Shown here: one piece after another, positions 17,437-26,548 of the stretch
Layout: each line of letters begins with the position of its first letter
How positions within the stretch are numbered: position 1 is the stretch's first letter
NCBI GenBank assembly: GCA_021784555.1
Contig: JAJYHY010000013.1
Span: 1 to 47,940, forward strand
Length of the DNA: 47,940 nt
Source of the DNA: a bacterium
Lineage (GTDB): Bacteria > Verrucomicrobiota > Verrucomicrobiia > Limisphaerales > UBA8199
Direction: 5' to 3'
Program-made: the position numbers and the translations under genes
Notes under the pieces: model-generated
The model's input: the letters and a program-made list of their open reading frames with translations, nothing else
Told to the model about the DNA's origin: nothing
The model's database searches: none

Positions 17437-18699
17437 TCACTCATACCGGAGGGAGTCAATGGGATCGAGATTCGCGGCCTTGTAGGCCGGGTAGGTGCCG
17501 AAGACGATGCCGACAATGGAGCAGATGATCAGGCCGATAGCGACCCAATCGAACGGGATCACAGGCGAGAGTTTGAGAAAGTAAGCCGTGGCGTTGCCTC
17601 CCAGGATGCCCAGCACCACGCCGAAGGCCCCGCCAACCTCGCAGAGCACAATGGCCTCCATGATAAACTGCACCATTACGTTGCGCTTTTTGGCCCCCAC
17701 CGCCCGCCGGATGCCGATCTCGCGTGTCCGTTCGGTGACCGAGACGAGCATGATATTCATAATGCCGACGCCGGCCGCCAGCAGGGCAATGGAGCTAACA
17801 ACCGCCACCCCGATGCGCACCGCCATGGTAAACGTGTCAAACTGCTGGATGAGCGAGTCATTTGAAAAAATCTCGAAATCGTCTTCCTTGCCCGGTGGGA
17901 CTTTGCGAATGACGCGAAGGATGCCCCGCACCTGATCGACGGTGTCGTTGTAACTAGCCTGGTTCCGAGCGCAGACCAGAATGCTCAGACTCCGATGCCA
18001 GGGCCCGAAGCGGTTCAAGGCCGTCGTCACGGGGATAACGACGAAATTGTCCTGATCGCCGCCGAGCGCGCCGCCCTTGGGCTGCAGCACGCCCACCACT
18101 TGGTAATCGAAACCGTTGACCTTCAGCCGCTGGCCCACCGGCGATCCGTACGGGAACACGCTCTTGGCCAGGCCGGCTCCCAGCACGCATACATCTCGGG
18201 CGCCGTCGATGTCCATGTCCAGCAAGAGCCTGCCCTCAGCCAGGAACCAGTTTCGGGCGGCGAAACTGCCTGGTGTCTCGCCGAAAAGTTGGACGTTGGG
18301 GGCCGTCTTCTTATATCGCGTCTGGACCTCGCCCTGCCAAAGGACAGCCTCCAGGCCGATGCTTAGAGGCAGCGTTGCTTTTTGCTCGAGTCGAAGTCCC
18401 TCCCGGAGTGTGATGTCCTTTCGGCGCCAATACTTTTCGAAACCCTCCGGCCCGCCAAAATAAACGGCCGGCCATTTCTGGACCATAAAAGTCGTCGATC
18501 CCAATTGGCTCATCTGTTTGTCGATGTCACTCTGCAAGACGCGTACCGCCGTCATGACGACGATGATGGAGAAGACGCCCACCAGCACCCCCAGCAATGT
18601 CAACGCCGAACGGAGCTTGTGCGCGGTCAGCGCGCCCATGGCCATGTAGAAGCTCTCGCGCAACTCGGCCAGAAGGATGGTGACGCGTCGGGTGCTCAT
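17437..18699 (-). CDS. MacB-type ABC transporter permease (second copy)
   Basis: The 420-aa product has TM1 near residues 30-52 (LTLLGVLVGVFSIIVVMTAV), a large extracytoplasmic MacB-PCD domain (about 55-280), and three C-terminal TM helices of the FtsX domain (about 297-410). The FtsX domain includes the hallmark TRERTREIGIRRAVGA-like turn and ends PIDSLRYE. It is a mechanotransmission-type permease and not a substrate channel. It starts immediately after the stop of the sister permease with no gap. Two adjacent, diverged permeases suggest a heterodimer on one ATPase. Substrate unknown. Confidence 0.88.
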   Translation of the reverse strand: MSTRRVTILLAELRESFYMAMGALTAHKLRSALTLLGVLVGVFSIIVVMTAVRVLQSDIDKQMSQLGSTTFMVQKWPAVYFGGPEGFEKYWRRKDITLREGLRLEQKATLPLSIGLEAVLWQGEVQTRYKKTAPNVQLFGETPGSFAARNWFLAEGRLLLDMDIDGARDVCVLGAGLAKSVFPYGSPVGQRLKVNGFDYQVVGVLQPKGGALGGDQDNFVVIPVTTALNRFGPWHRSLSILVCARNQASYNDTVDQVRGILRVIRKVPPGKEDDFEIFSNDSLIQQFDTFTMAVRIGVAVVSSIALLAAGVGIMNIMLVSVTERTREIGIRRAVGAKKRNVMVQFIMEAIVLCEVGGAFGVVLGILGGNATAYFLKLSPVIPFDWVAIGLIICSIVGIVFGTYPAYKAANLDPIDSLRYE

Positions 18700-19929
18700 C
18701 TATTCGTTCCTCAGGGCATCGACGGGGTTCATGCGAGCCGCGCGCCAAGCGGGAAAAAAGCCTGAGAGCACGCCGGTTAAAAGCGACACCCCGATGGCGA
18801 TGCTGACTACGGTCAGCGACATGCTGACCGGGACGTATTTATGCACAATGAGCATCAAGGCTCGAGCCAGTCCGAGGGCGATGGCCCCGCCAATCAGGCA
18901 GATGCTGGCCGCCTCGATGAGAAACTGGAGCAGGATCGTCCGGCGCTTTGCTCCGATGGCCTTGCGAATGCCGATCTCGCGCGTCCGCTCCGCTACCGAC
19001 ACGAACATGATGTTCATAATACCGATGCCTCCAACAAAGAGAGAGAGGCCGGTAATGAACAGGCCGACGGCCGCTATGGTGCCGCCCAAGCGATGAAAGA
19101 TCCGGAGAAACTCGTCCTGTTGATTGATGGCGAAGTCGTCGGGGTCCGTCGGAGCCAGGTGCCGGATAACGCGCATGGCGCTGCGGACCTCCTCCTTGGT
19201 TTCGGCGAGTTGCTGGAGGTCCCTGGCCTTGACCTGGATGACACAATCAGGGTTGCTCCAGAACTCGGCCATGAACTGTTTCAAGGGAACGATGACTTGA
19301 TTGTCCAGGCTGAACAGGCCCAGAAACCGGCCTTGCTGCGCCATGACGCCGATCACTTCGAAATCGCTGCCGCCAACGCGAATCTCCTTGCCTATCGGCG
19401 ATTCCAGTCTGAACAAATTGGTGGCCACCTGCCAGCCGATGACGCACACCGGTCGGCCACCGTCCGATTCGGCGGGAGAGATGAATCGGCCCTGGGCGAG
19501 TTCAAAACTCGTCGTGTAGTAGAATTGATCGGTGGTGCCCACCACCCTGACGTTATTGGACTGCCGCTTGCCGTACTTGACCGCGCGCCCGGTGTCCGCC
19601 TCCGGGGCCACGGCCCGCGCCAGGGTCAGGCGTTTTGCCAATGCGGTGGCCTGATCGAGGGTGATGCGTGGCCGCTTTTGCATCTTGGCCCATTCTTCGT
19701 GCGAATTGACAAACCAGTTCTGCCGGCTCACGTAGAGCACATCGGCCCCAATGAAGGAAATGTTCTTTAGAAAGGCGGCGTTCAGCCCCGCGATGGCTGT
19801 GCCCATCAGGGTGACGGTCACCACCCCAATAACGATCCCCAAGGTCGTCAGTACCGAGCGCATCTTGTTGGCCCGGATGGCGCTCCAGGAGATGCCTAAT
19901 CCCTCCTTGAATTCGCCGAAAAGGGTCAT
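18700..19929 (-). CDS. MacB-type ABC transporter permease (first copy)
   Basis: The start is set at MTLFGEFKEGLGIS (19929), because upstream residues are a basic, Trp/Cys-rich non-native tail. The 409-aa product has TM1 (about 22-45), the periplasmic MacB-PCD domain and three TM helices of the FtsX domain, with TREIGIRKAIGAKRR at the coupling region and the end PVDALRNE. It is paired with the following permease and the ATPase 49 bp upstream. It has lower similarity to its neighbour in the periplasmic domain than in the FtsX part, consistent with old duplication. Confidence 0.88.
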   Translation of the reverse strand: MTLFGEFKEGLGISWSAIRANKMRSVLTTLGIVIGVVTVTLMGTAIAGLNAAFLKNISFIGADVLYVSRQNWFVNSHEEWAKMQKRPRITLDQATALAKRLTLARAVAPEADTGRAVKYGKRQSNNVRVVGTTDQFYYTTSFELAQGRFISPAESDGGRPVCVIGWQVATNLFRLESPIGKEIRVGGSDFEVIGVMAQQGRFLGLFSLDNQVIVPLKQFMAEFWSNPDCVIQVKARDLQQLAETKEEVRSAMRVIRHLAPTDPDDFAINQQDEFLRIFHRLGGTIAAVGLFITGLSLFVGGIGIMNIMFVSVAERTREIGIRKAIGAKRRTILLQFLIEAASICLIGGAIALGLARALMLIVHKYVPVSMSLTVVSIAIGVSLLTGVLSGFFPAWRAARMNPVDALRNE

Positions 19930-19978
19930 GGGCGCCTCTCCTGGGCGGCATCCCCACGGTACGCCTGAACAGTTCCGC

Positions 19979-20713
19979 TCATTCGTTCCAAGGCGATGCC
20001 ACGGCTGCTTCCAAGGCCGGCCCACGCTCGGCGAGCTGCTGTTCGTCGCTGGCGATAAGGCCGTCGCGAATGCGAACGATGCGGCGGGCGTGCCGGGCCA
20101 CGTCCTCCTCGTGCGTTACAAGGATGATCGTGTTTCCATGCTTCCACAATTCTCCAAACAAGGCGAGGATCTCCACCCCGGTCTTGGTATCCAGGTTGCC
20201 GGTCGGTTCGTCAGCCAGGAGAATCGAGGGCCTGTTGACCAGGGCGCGCGCGACGGCCACGCGCTGGCGCTGGCCGCCGGAAAGTTCGTTGGGCTTATGA
20301 TGCATCCGCTCCGTTAAGCCGACGCTGGCCAGGGCTTCAAGCGCCCGCTCCCGCCGCTCCTCCGCCGGCACGCCGGAATAGATGAGCGGCAATTCCACGT
20401 TGCGCAAGGCGTCGGAACGCGGGAGCAGGTTGAATGTCTGAAAGACAAACCCGATTTCCTTGTTGCGAATGTCGGCCAGTTCGTTGTCATCCATCTGGCT
20501 GACCAGAACCCCATTGAGTTCGTATTCGCCCGAGGTCGGCGTATCGAGGCATCCGATAAGATTCATCAGCGTCGATTTGCCCGAGCCGGAAGGGCCCATA
20601 ATGCCGACATATTCGCCGCGCTCGATTTCCAACGACACCTCGCGTAACGCATGGATAGTCTCGGCCCCCATCTGGTAACGCCGCGAGATACAGTTGAGCC
20701 GGATGAGCGCCAT
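19979..20713 (-). CDS. MacB/LolD-type ABC transporter ATPase
   Basis: The 244-aa product from [13 protein letters not shown] has Walker [10 protein letters not shown] (40-48), Q-loop [11 protein letters not shown], signature LSGGQRQR, Walker [13 protein letters not shown] and H-loop LVTHE, all intact. This is the stand-alone ATPase of the MacAB/LolCDE exporter group, here separate from the permease (in E. coli MacB they are fused). Its ATG overlaps the adaptor's stop codon by one base (TGATG), so translation is coupled. It powers the two permeases encoded directly after it. Confidence 0.92.
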   Translation of the reverse strand: MALIRLNCISRRYQMGAETIHALREVSLEIERGEYVGIMGPSGSGKSTLMNLIGCLDTPTSGEYELNGVLVSQMDDNELADIRNKEIGFVFQTFNLLPRSDALRNVELPLIYSGVPAEERRERALEALASVGLTERMHHKPNELSGGQRQRVAVARALVNRPSILLADEPTGNLDTKTGVEILALFGELWKHGNTIILVTHEEDVARHARRIVRIRDGLIASDEQQLAERGPALEAAVASPWNE

Positions 20714-22131
20714 CAGGAGGCTCCTCCCTTCTGCTGGCCTGGTTCGGGGCCAATATGGCCTATCCTCACCTTTGAGCCATCCTCCAAATCGCGGCTGATG
20801 GCCCGGTACCCGCCGGAGACGACTTGCTCTCCGCCGTTTAGCCCATCGGTGATCTCCCAATAATTGTCGTCGCAAATGCCGATCTTCACCGGGACCATTC
20901 TTACGTGGTCGCCATCCAGAACGAAGACCACGTCGATTGGCTTGGGCGGTTCTTTCGACTTTTGGTCATTGGTCTGGGCCACGGTGGTCCCACTCGCGGC
21001 ATTGGTGGCCGGGGCGCCGTTGGTCGCGCCGCTGGCGCAGTTAGTGGCTGGCGGGTCCAGCTCAGCACCCTGCGCCGGGGCGTTCTGGCCGGCCTTCGGT
21101 TCGGCATTCCTCAGACTCCTGACTGGCTTCTCTTTCGGCAATCGCGTCGTCACGCTCGCTATCGGCACTGTCAGCACATTCGTCCTCATCCGGGTCTCGA
21201 TGGCCGCCGTCACGGACATCCCCGGACGGAAAGGCTCCTTCTGCTGGATCCGAATTCTGACTTGGAATTTGATCGCCTCCTGGCTGGCGCTACTCGCGGT
21301 TCCCGCTCCCTCGGCCGAATAGGCGATCTGAGTGACGGTGCCGTCAAATTTGCGGTCCTTGAAGGCATCGACCTCCAGTCGCGCGTGCTGCCCGGGCTTC
21401 ATCAGAACCACATCCATCTCCCCGACATCGACCCGCGCCTCCATCCGGGTCAGATCCGCAATGGTCATGACATCCGAGCCGGCCATCATGGCCGTGCCCA
21501 CCACCCGCTCACCCTTTTCGACATTCAACTGGCTGACTGTCCCGGAGATGGGCGCCACGACGGTGGTTTTGTCCAGGCTGTCCTGCGCGCTGGCCAGCGA
21601 GGCCTTGGCCATGGCCACTTGGTCGGTGGCGCTGGCCAACTGCGCCATAGCCACGTCGTAAGCCGCCTGTGCCGTGTCAAAATCCGAATCAGAGACCAGT
21701 TTCGTCTGATACAAATCCCGCTCACGCTTGAATTCCGCCTCGGCCTTCACCAAGTTTGCGGCCGCCGTTGTCTTACCCGCCAAAGCCACCTGATAGCTGG
21801 CCTCGCTTTGGTTGACGGCGGCCAGGTAGGCGTCCGGCTTTATTTTAAAGATGAGATCCCCCTTCTTCACGTATTGGCCTTCTTTGACCGGCAAAGCGAT
21901 GATCTCCCCGCTGACCTCCGGGCTAATCTTCACCTGCGTCACCGGCTGGATGGTGCCGTTGGCTCGAACGACTTCAGTGACGTTCCGCCGAACGACTTTC
22001 TCGGTCTGGATCGTGATCACCGGCTCGCGCCTTCTGAAGATAGCCAAAGCCCCCAAAGCGGCCAAGACGACCACGATGCCCGAAAACACGACTATCTTCT
22101 TCCTGCGCTTCTTACGTTTGACTGTTTGCAT
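20713..22131 (-). CDS. MacA-like periplasmic adaptor (HlyD/MFP)
   Basis: The 472-aa product has a very basic N-terminus (VKRKKRRKK), one TM anchor (about 14-31), a lipoyl half ([15 protein letters not shown]), a long alpha hairpin (about 105-185) and the second lipoyl half ([18 protein letters not shown]). A beta-barrel, membrane-proximal domain and C-terminal [13 protein letters not shown] complete it. A low-complexity Ala/Thr/Asn/Gly insertion (about 350-395) interrupts the barrel and may be a recent expansion. It is the first gene of the operon (adaptor, ATPase, permease, permease). No TolC is encoded beside it, so it may use the channel of the RND operon or another one. Confidence 0.86.
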   Translation of the reverse strand: MQTVKRKKRRKKIVVFSGIVVVLAALGALAIFRRREPVITIQTEKVVRRNVTEVVRANGTIQPVTQVKISPEVSGEIIALPVKEGQYVKKGDLIFKIKPDAYLAAVNQSEASYQVALAGKTTAAANLVKAEAEFKRERDLYQTKLVSDSDFDTAQAAYDVAMAQLASATDQVAMAKASLASAQDSLDKTTVVAPISGTVSQLNVEKGERVVGTAMMAGSDVMTIADLTRMEARVDVGEMDVVLMKPGQHARLEVDAFKDRKFDGTVTQIAYSAEGAGTASSASQEAIKFQVRIRIQQKEPFRPGMSVTAAIETRMRTNVLTVPIASVTTRLPKEKPVRSLRNAEPKAGQNAPAQGAELDPPATNCASGATNGAPATNAASGTTVAQTNDQKSKEPPKPIDVVFVLDGDHVRMVPVKIGICDDNYWEITDGLNGGEQVVSGGYRAISRDLEDGSKVRIGHIGPEPGQQKGGAS

Positions 22132-22391
22132 CTCAACTCGTTTCTGTTGCGCCCGTCCGCATTGGCAAGGCCATGGACCATCGCGTTGGCTCGGATGCCG
22201 CTTCGGCGCCTTGACCGAATCGGTTTTGGTGAGGCGGCACGACTCTCGTTGTTACTTTAGTTATGACACTGCTCGTTCGATTTTGTTTCACGGCATCCAG
22301 TCGAACCCGGCGGCCCAAACCTTGGGTTGGCCCTCCGGGGCCAGCCCGCTTGCCGCCTTGAGGGAGGCTGAAGGCGAGCGCCATTGCTATC

Positions 22392-22426
22392 GTTATGATA
22401 TCATACTGAAATCGTATTGCAACCCC
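22392..22426 (-). promoter_or_regulatory. Possible sigma70-type promoter for the MacA-type operon
   Basis: On the minus strand TTGCAA and TATCAT are 16 bp apart. The -10 region is embedded in the perfect 12-bp palindrome TATGATATCATA, which could be an operator. It lies about 260 bp upstream of the adaptor start, in a gap otherwise without features. Weak, single-site evidence. Confidence 0.3.
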
Positions 22427-22428
22427 TT

Positions 22429-23220
22429 TCATTTCCCAAATGCCACCCGCGCCGCCGCACCCACGCCAAAGAAAAACGCCGTGTAGGCGGCCCAGATTCC
22501 GAACACCCAGATGCCCGCCTTCACCAGTGAAACGCTCGCGAGCCGGGCTAGCCCGATGGCGCGCACCGCCAGCAGCCAGAATGTCATTATGTTCACCAGG
22601 GCCAGCAGGGCATGGAGGGAACTCTGAGGGTCGAAATGCTTCAGGAGCAACGCCGCGCTGGGCGAGGCGTAGAGATTGCCCATGATGACAACCAAGAGGG
22701 TCTTGAGGATGGCATCCAGGACCAGCAGCACATTGCCCAGGCCGACCACCTCGACTGCCTTCATATAGTCGAAATTGCCCTTGAGCGCCTTTGTTCCCGC
22801 CAGCCATAGGAACAACCCCCATATAAACGGGGAACTGAAGCCGGCCACAACCGGTACTGCGACTGCGCCCGCCTTCTGGATCATGCCCGCGTATTTGGCG
22901 CCCACCTCCTCGGCGCGCTCCGCCTGTTCCTGCGACATCTGACCCCTCTGGACCTGTTTGTGGATGGCCTGCTCGGTGATGTCATTCAACTGCTGCTTGA
23001 TCGCCGGCTGGGAGAAGATCAGCGAGGCCCCAACCCAGCTCGCCAGGATGAATGCCAGAGCAGGCGCGGCCCAGTTCCAGGCCGAAGGGGCGCTGGTCTT
23101 CACCGCGTCGAAGACGTCAGTCGGAGCGGCGAACACGTTGACCAGGCGCGCGGTTAGCGTCATGCCGGAAGGCTCTGCTGATTCCGGCTGCGATTCTGTG
23201 ATTTCAGGCGGTTGTTCCAT
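22429..23220 (-). CDS. YIP1-family membrane protein
   Basis: The 263-aa product is set to start at MEQPPEITESQPE. A polar N-terminus precedes a short amphipathic part (LVNVFAAPTDVFDAVK) and TM1 (about 57-75). A charged helical loop with QRGQMSQEQAERAEE follows, then four more TM helices to the C-terminus. The layout and the VFxxP-type entry match YIP1-like proteins of bacteria, whose function is not established. It is divergently placed to the LytS-like kinase gene, with about 255 bp between that holds a DUF433 remnant. Confidence 0.7.
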   Translation of the reverse strand: MEQPPEITESQPESAEPSGMTLTARLVNVFAAPTDVFDAVKTSAPSAWNWAAPALAFILASWVGASLIFSQPAIKQQLNDITEQAIHKQVQRGQMSQEQAERAEEVGAKYAGMIQKAGAVAVPVVAGFSSPFIWGLFLWLAGTKALKGNFDYMKAVEVVGLGNVLLVLDAILKTLLVVIMGNLYASPSAALLLKHFDPQSSLHALLALVNIMTFWLLAVRAIGLARLASVSLVKAGIWVFGIWAAYTAFFFGVGAAARVAFGK

Positions 23221-23348
23221 AAGGTGCTGCGATGCTCCCACAACCCACACCCGAAGACGAGTACAAAACCGCGCGCCATTTGGAACGTACCGGGGATGCG
23301 CGCCTGCTAATTCTTGAAAACCCATGCGAGGTCCTTAGATTCCGGGTG

Positions 23349-23459
23349 ATGAAGTATGCTGATCGCATCACTCTTGACACCGAACAGTGCGGAGGGCGCC
23401 CCTGCATTCGGCATTACCGGAATAGGCTGACGAGGCCTGTTGGCTTGGGCTGCTTTTGA
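23349..23459 (+). pseudogene. DUF433 (antitoxin-like) gene remnant
   Basis: The 36-residue frame begins MKYADRITLDTEQCGGRPCIRH, which is the characteristic start of DUF433 proteins (RIT-D-x-CGG-PCIRG). It then loses similarity and stops after about 14 more residues where the helix-turn-helix part should follow. A full DUF433 protein is about 75-80 residues. I read it as the 5' stump of a deleted or interrupted toxin-antitoxin-type gene in the gap before the kinase gene. Confidence 0.6.
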
Positions 23460-23475
23460 ATGCATTTACCGTGAC

Positions 23476-24705
23476 ATGAACCGGACGAGCGACCACAGAC
23501 GCATCGCTCGCAAAGTGGCGATGGTGGCAACGGCACTTGGGCTGTGGGGCGCCCTCGTGCTGCTGTTTGCGGCTCCAGTCGCGTTGACCAGCCGCGTTTC
23601 ATGGCGCCAAGCAATTAGCTTCGGAGCGGGCTTTTGGGCGCTTTGGCTGTTGTTCGTGCCTGCCGTGGCGTGGCTCTCTTTCCGCTTTCCCATCGAACGG
23701 AGGAGACTCCTTCGGAATGTCGGTCTTCATCTGTTGGCCTGCCTCCTGGTGGTCGGCACCAACCACGCTGCCTTTCGCGCTCTCGCCCGGCTCTCTCCTC
23801 GTCCGCAAACCGAGCGGCGCCTTCCACGTTTGGGACCGCCAGGGCGACCGCCTGATTCGAGAACTTATAGGCCGGAGCCACAGCAGCAACGCCGACGCCT
23901 TCCGCCGCTTCGTCCCCGGTCGCCTGACTCGAAGGCTGATAGGGTGGGGCCGCCCGGTGCGCTCGGCGTGTTTCTTGCTCTGCGCGCGGCCTTGGACGTT
24001 CTGGTCTATTGGTCTTTAGTGGGCGTTTGCCAGGCAATCACGAATTTTCGAACCTCGCAGGAGCGGGAAAGGCGCGCGGCCGAATTAGAGGCAAGGCTCA
24101 CCAGCGCCAAACTGCAAGCGCTACGCAGGCAGATCAACCCGCATTTCCTTTTCAACACGCTCAACTCGATTGCCACCTTGCTTTACATCGACCCGAGAGC
24201 GGCCGACGAGATGCTGGGCGACTTAAGCGAGTTGCTACGCCGCTCTCTCGATTCGATCGAGGAACAGGAGATTCCCCTGGCGCAAGAGCTCGAATTCATC
24301 GGGGCATACCTCAGCATTGAGCAAAAGCGTTTTGGCGAACGGCTTCGAGTGGAACAAAGCGTTCCCGATGAACTCATGAAAGCCCTCGTTCCAGCTCTCG
24401 TTCTGCAACCGCTGGTCGAGAACGCCATCCGCCACGGCATCGAACCGCGGCGAGGCCCGGGGCTCATCGCAATCGAGGCAAAACTGGAAGATAAGCATCT
24501 GCACCTCATTGTCCGGGACAACGGCAGGGGATTGCCAGGCGCGGACTTAAACAGCTCCGTACGACGTGGTATCGGGCTTGCCAACATACAAGCAAGACTG
24601 CGGGAACTCTATGGCCAGGACCAAAGTTTCTCTTTCGGGAGGGCTGAACCTCAAGGTTGTCGAGTCGATATTCGCCTCCCCTTCCACTTGGGATGTCAGT
24701 CATAA
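23476..24705 (+). CDS. LytS/YehU-type sensor histidine kinase
   Basis: The 409-aa product is set to start at MNRTSDHRR. Membrane helices lie at about 14-38, 46-68, 78-100 and 163-188, with a Pro/Arg-rich insertion (about 106-162) between the last two. The His_kinase domain contains QINPHFLFNTLNS with His223 as the likely phosphoacceptor, and the ATPase domain has PLVENAIRHGIE and DNGRGLP. Family members pair with LytTR regulators; the partner here is at 25189-25968. A one-exon small gene separates them. The Arg/Pro insertion is unusual and could be an acquired repeat. Confidence 0.85.
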   Translation: MNRTSDHRRIARKVAMVATALGLWGALVLLFAAPVALTSRVSWRQAISFGAGFWALWLLFVPAVAWLSFRFPIERRRLLRNVGLHLLACLLVVGTNHAAFRALARLSPRPQTERRLPRLGPPGRPPDSRTYRPEPQQQRRRLPPLRPRSPDSKADRVGPPGALGVFLALRAALDVLVYWSLVGVCQAITNFRTSQERERRAAELEARLTSAKLQALRRQINPHFLFNTLNSIATLLYIDPRAADEMLGDLSELLRRSLDSIEEQEIPLAQELEFIGAYLSIEQKRFGERLRVEQSVPDELMKALVPALVLQPLVENAIRHGIEPRRGPGLIAIEAKLEDKHLHLIVRDNGRGLPGADLNSSVRRGIGLANIQARLRELYGQDQSFSFGRAEPQGCRVDIRLPFHLGCQS

Positions 24706-24809
24706 ACGTACATGCCGCCACTGCGCCTCGCGCGGTGTTTGCTCCTTGTTGGCAACGAAGCCGGCTCTTGCCTCCAACTCTGTTTGGGGCTAACTAAACT
24801 GGAGAAACG

Positions 24810-25046
24810 ATGAATATCGAAAACATTAAGACCGCCCTGAAGGAGGGCATTCCGTTCGAAATCACCACTGCGGCGGGCGATAAATTCCGCGTTGAGGACG
24901 AATTCCAGGTCGCGCTGAACACAAAACGTGGAGTCGCTATCCTGCTGCGAGAAGATGGAAGCCCCACGCTCGTATCTTTGTTAACGATCACGAGTTTGGA
25001 GTACCTGAGTCCAACCCCGCCAAAACGGAAGCCGCGCTCCAAGTAG
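24810..25046 (+). CDS. Small hypothetical protein between LytS-like kinase and LytTR regulator
   Basis: The 78-aa soluble product (MNIENIKTALKEGIPFEITT...) has an N-terminal helix and then alternating strands (FRVEDEFQVAL, VAILLREDGSPTLVSLLTITSLEYL), ending in a basic tail (PPKRKPRSK). GGAG lies about 10 bp before the ATG. I recognise no named family. Its position between the two partners of a two-component pair suggests an accessory role, but nothing in the sequence shows it. Confidence 0.6.
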   Translation: MNIENIKTALKEGIPFEITTAAGDKFRVEDEFQVALNTKRGVAILLREDGSPTLVSLLTITSLEYLSPTPPKRKPRSK

Positions 25047-25188
25047 CGCGACAAGGATCCCGGCGAGTGCGGGCCTGTCATTATGTCTTATTCTAACAGC
25101 AATTCATTCTTCTAAAGATTGGAAACACAGGAGCAAAGACTTAAACAATTCTCAAATCATTCGGTCCCGTCTCGAACGAGCCAGCCGC

Positions 25189-25968
25189 ATGAAAATCCGA
25201 GCGCTCATCGTGGATGACGAACCGTTGGCCAGGCAGCGTGTTCGCTTGTTATTGGGTGAAGGGCCTGACGTGGAGGTCATCGGCGAAAGCGGGGACGGTT
25301 TTGAGGCGGTGGACCAGATCCAAGCCACCAGGCCGGACCTGCTCTTTCTCGACGTGCAGATGCCCGACATGGATGGATTTGAGGTGTTGCGACGAGTGCC
25401 GCGGGCATTGCTGCCCGTCGTGATCTTCACCACGGCTTATGATCGGCACGCGCTTCGGGCGTTCGCGGTGAATGCGCTGGATTACCTCTTAAAGCCATTC
25501 AAGCCCACCCGGTTCAAGGAGGCGGTCCAGCGGGCGCGGGAGCTGATTGCCAACAAACAGGCCAGCGTTGCCGCCCGCGGGCTTCTCTCCCTCTTAGGTC
25601 AGACGCCGGCGCCGGCAGGTCAGCTCACTCGATTGGCTGTCAAAACCCCGGGCAAGGTCACCTTTGTGGAGTTGCACCAGATCCAGGCCATCGAGGCCGC
25701 CGGAAAATACGCCGTCGTGCATGTCGGGTGCTCGCCGCACGGGTCACCGCAGAATCATGTCCTGCGCGAGACCATGAATTCGTTGGAATCCCATCTTCCC
25801 CCGCAACGATTCTTGCGCATCAGCCGCTCGGTCATCGTCAACCTTGACCAAGTCCAGGAGCTTCAACCTATGTTCAAGGGCGAGAACCTGGTCGTGCTGA
25901 AGAACGGAAAGCGCTACCCCACCACGCGCCCCATTCGCGAAATCCAGGAAAGACTCCAGTTCTGGTAG
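25189..25968 (+). CDS. LytTR-family response regulator
   Basis: The 259-aa protein has a receiver domain (1-120) with Asp9/Asp10, phosphoacceptor Asp55 (LLFLDVQMPD), the Thr/Ala switch TTAYD and Lys105 region (LLKPFKP). A LytTR DNA-binding domain follows (about 150-258; LPPQRFLRISRSVIVNLDQV, NGKRYPTTRP). It binds direct-repeat DNA in its targets. Regulation with the LytS-like kinase 480 bp upstream is inferred from family pairing. Its targets in this window are unknown. Confidence 0.9.
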   Translation: MKIRALIVDDEPLARQRVRLLLGEGPDVEVIGESGDGFEAVDQIQATRPDLLFLDVQMPDMDGFEVLRRVPRALLPVVIFTTAYDRHALRAFAVNALDYLLKPFKPTRFKEAVQRARELIANKQASVAARGLLSLLGQTPAPAGQLTRLAVKTPGKVTFVELHQIQAIEAAGKYAVVHVGCSPHGSPQNHVLRETMNSLESHLPPQRFLRISRSVIVNLDQVQELQPMFKGENLVVLKNGKRYPTTRPIREIQERLQFW

Positions 25969-26548
25969 AGCGACAACTCGCCCGGCAGGCCGAAACCTTT
26001 CAGAACTTCCTTAACCGCGTGGCGTCCGCGAATCGAGAAAGCCAAGACCGACCCTGTAACGGCGCCCCTGCCGCAACTCGTCGCAAAACCCACAACCTTC
26101 CAGCGGCTCGCTGGCGCCGAAGGAAGAGGAACTGAGCGTTGGCGGGAGTTTGCGCTAACCCCGCCTTCTGGCGATTGTAAACATTCGGCTAAACAGGAGG
26201 TAACAGAGGAAACCGAGGCAAGGAGCCGAGCGAGGGCCCGGTTGCCGCGGGCTCGCAATTGCGCACGGGCAAGTGACCTGCGTGGGCCATCGCGCCCTGC
26301 TGGAAGCCACTAATGCCCTTCTCCGTTTTCTCTGTTTTCTCCTGTTTGCCCGAATACTTACTGGCGATTGATGAGGGCGAACCAGCCTTCAAACGTCTCT
26401 GGGCAGTGATCACCGAGGCAAAGCGTTGCAGGTAACGGCTTAACTCCTCGACTCCACAGTCGAAGGCAAAATCGGGACCGCCGACTGAGAGCGGGCAGAC
26501 TTGCGCGAAGGAAACGGGCATTGGGGAAAAGTTCGATGTTCCCCTCGG
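25969..26548. repeat. Gene-free stretch with an imperfect inverted repeat (AAACAGGAG words)
   Basis: Within this 580-bp gap, AAACAGGAGGTAACAGAGGAAACCG (26191-26215) pairs with the block ending in CTCTGTTTTCTCCTGTTT (about 26322-26347), about 21 of 25. Flanking ATTCGG words extend the arms. The rest holds only weak open frames that I could not assign. No gene or RNA is supported. Confidence 0.6.
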
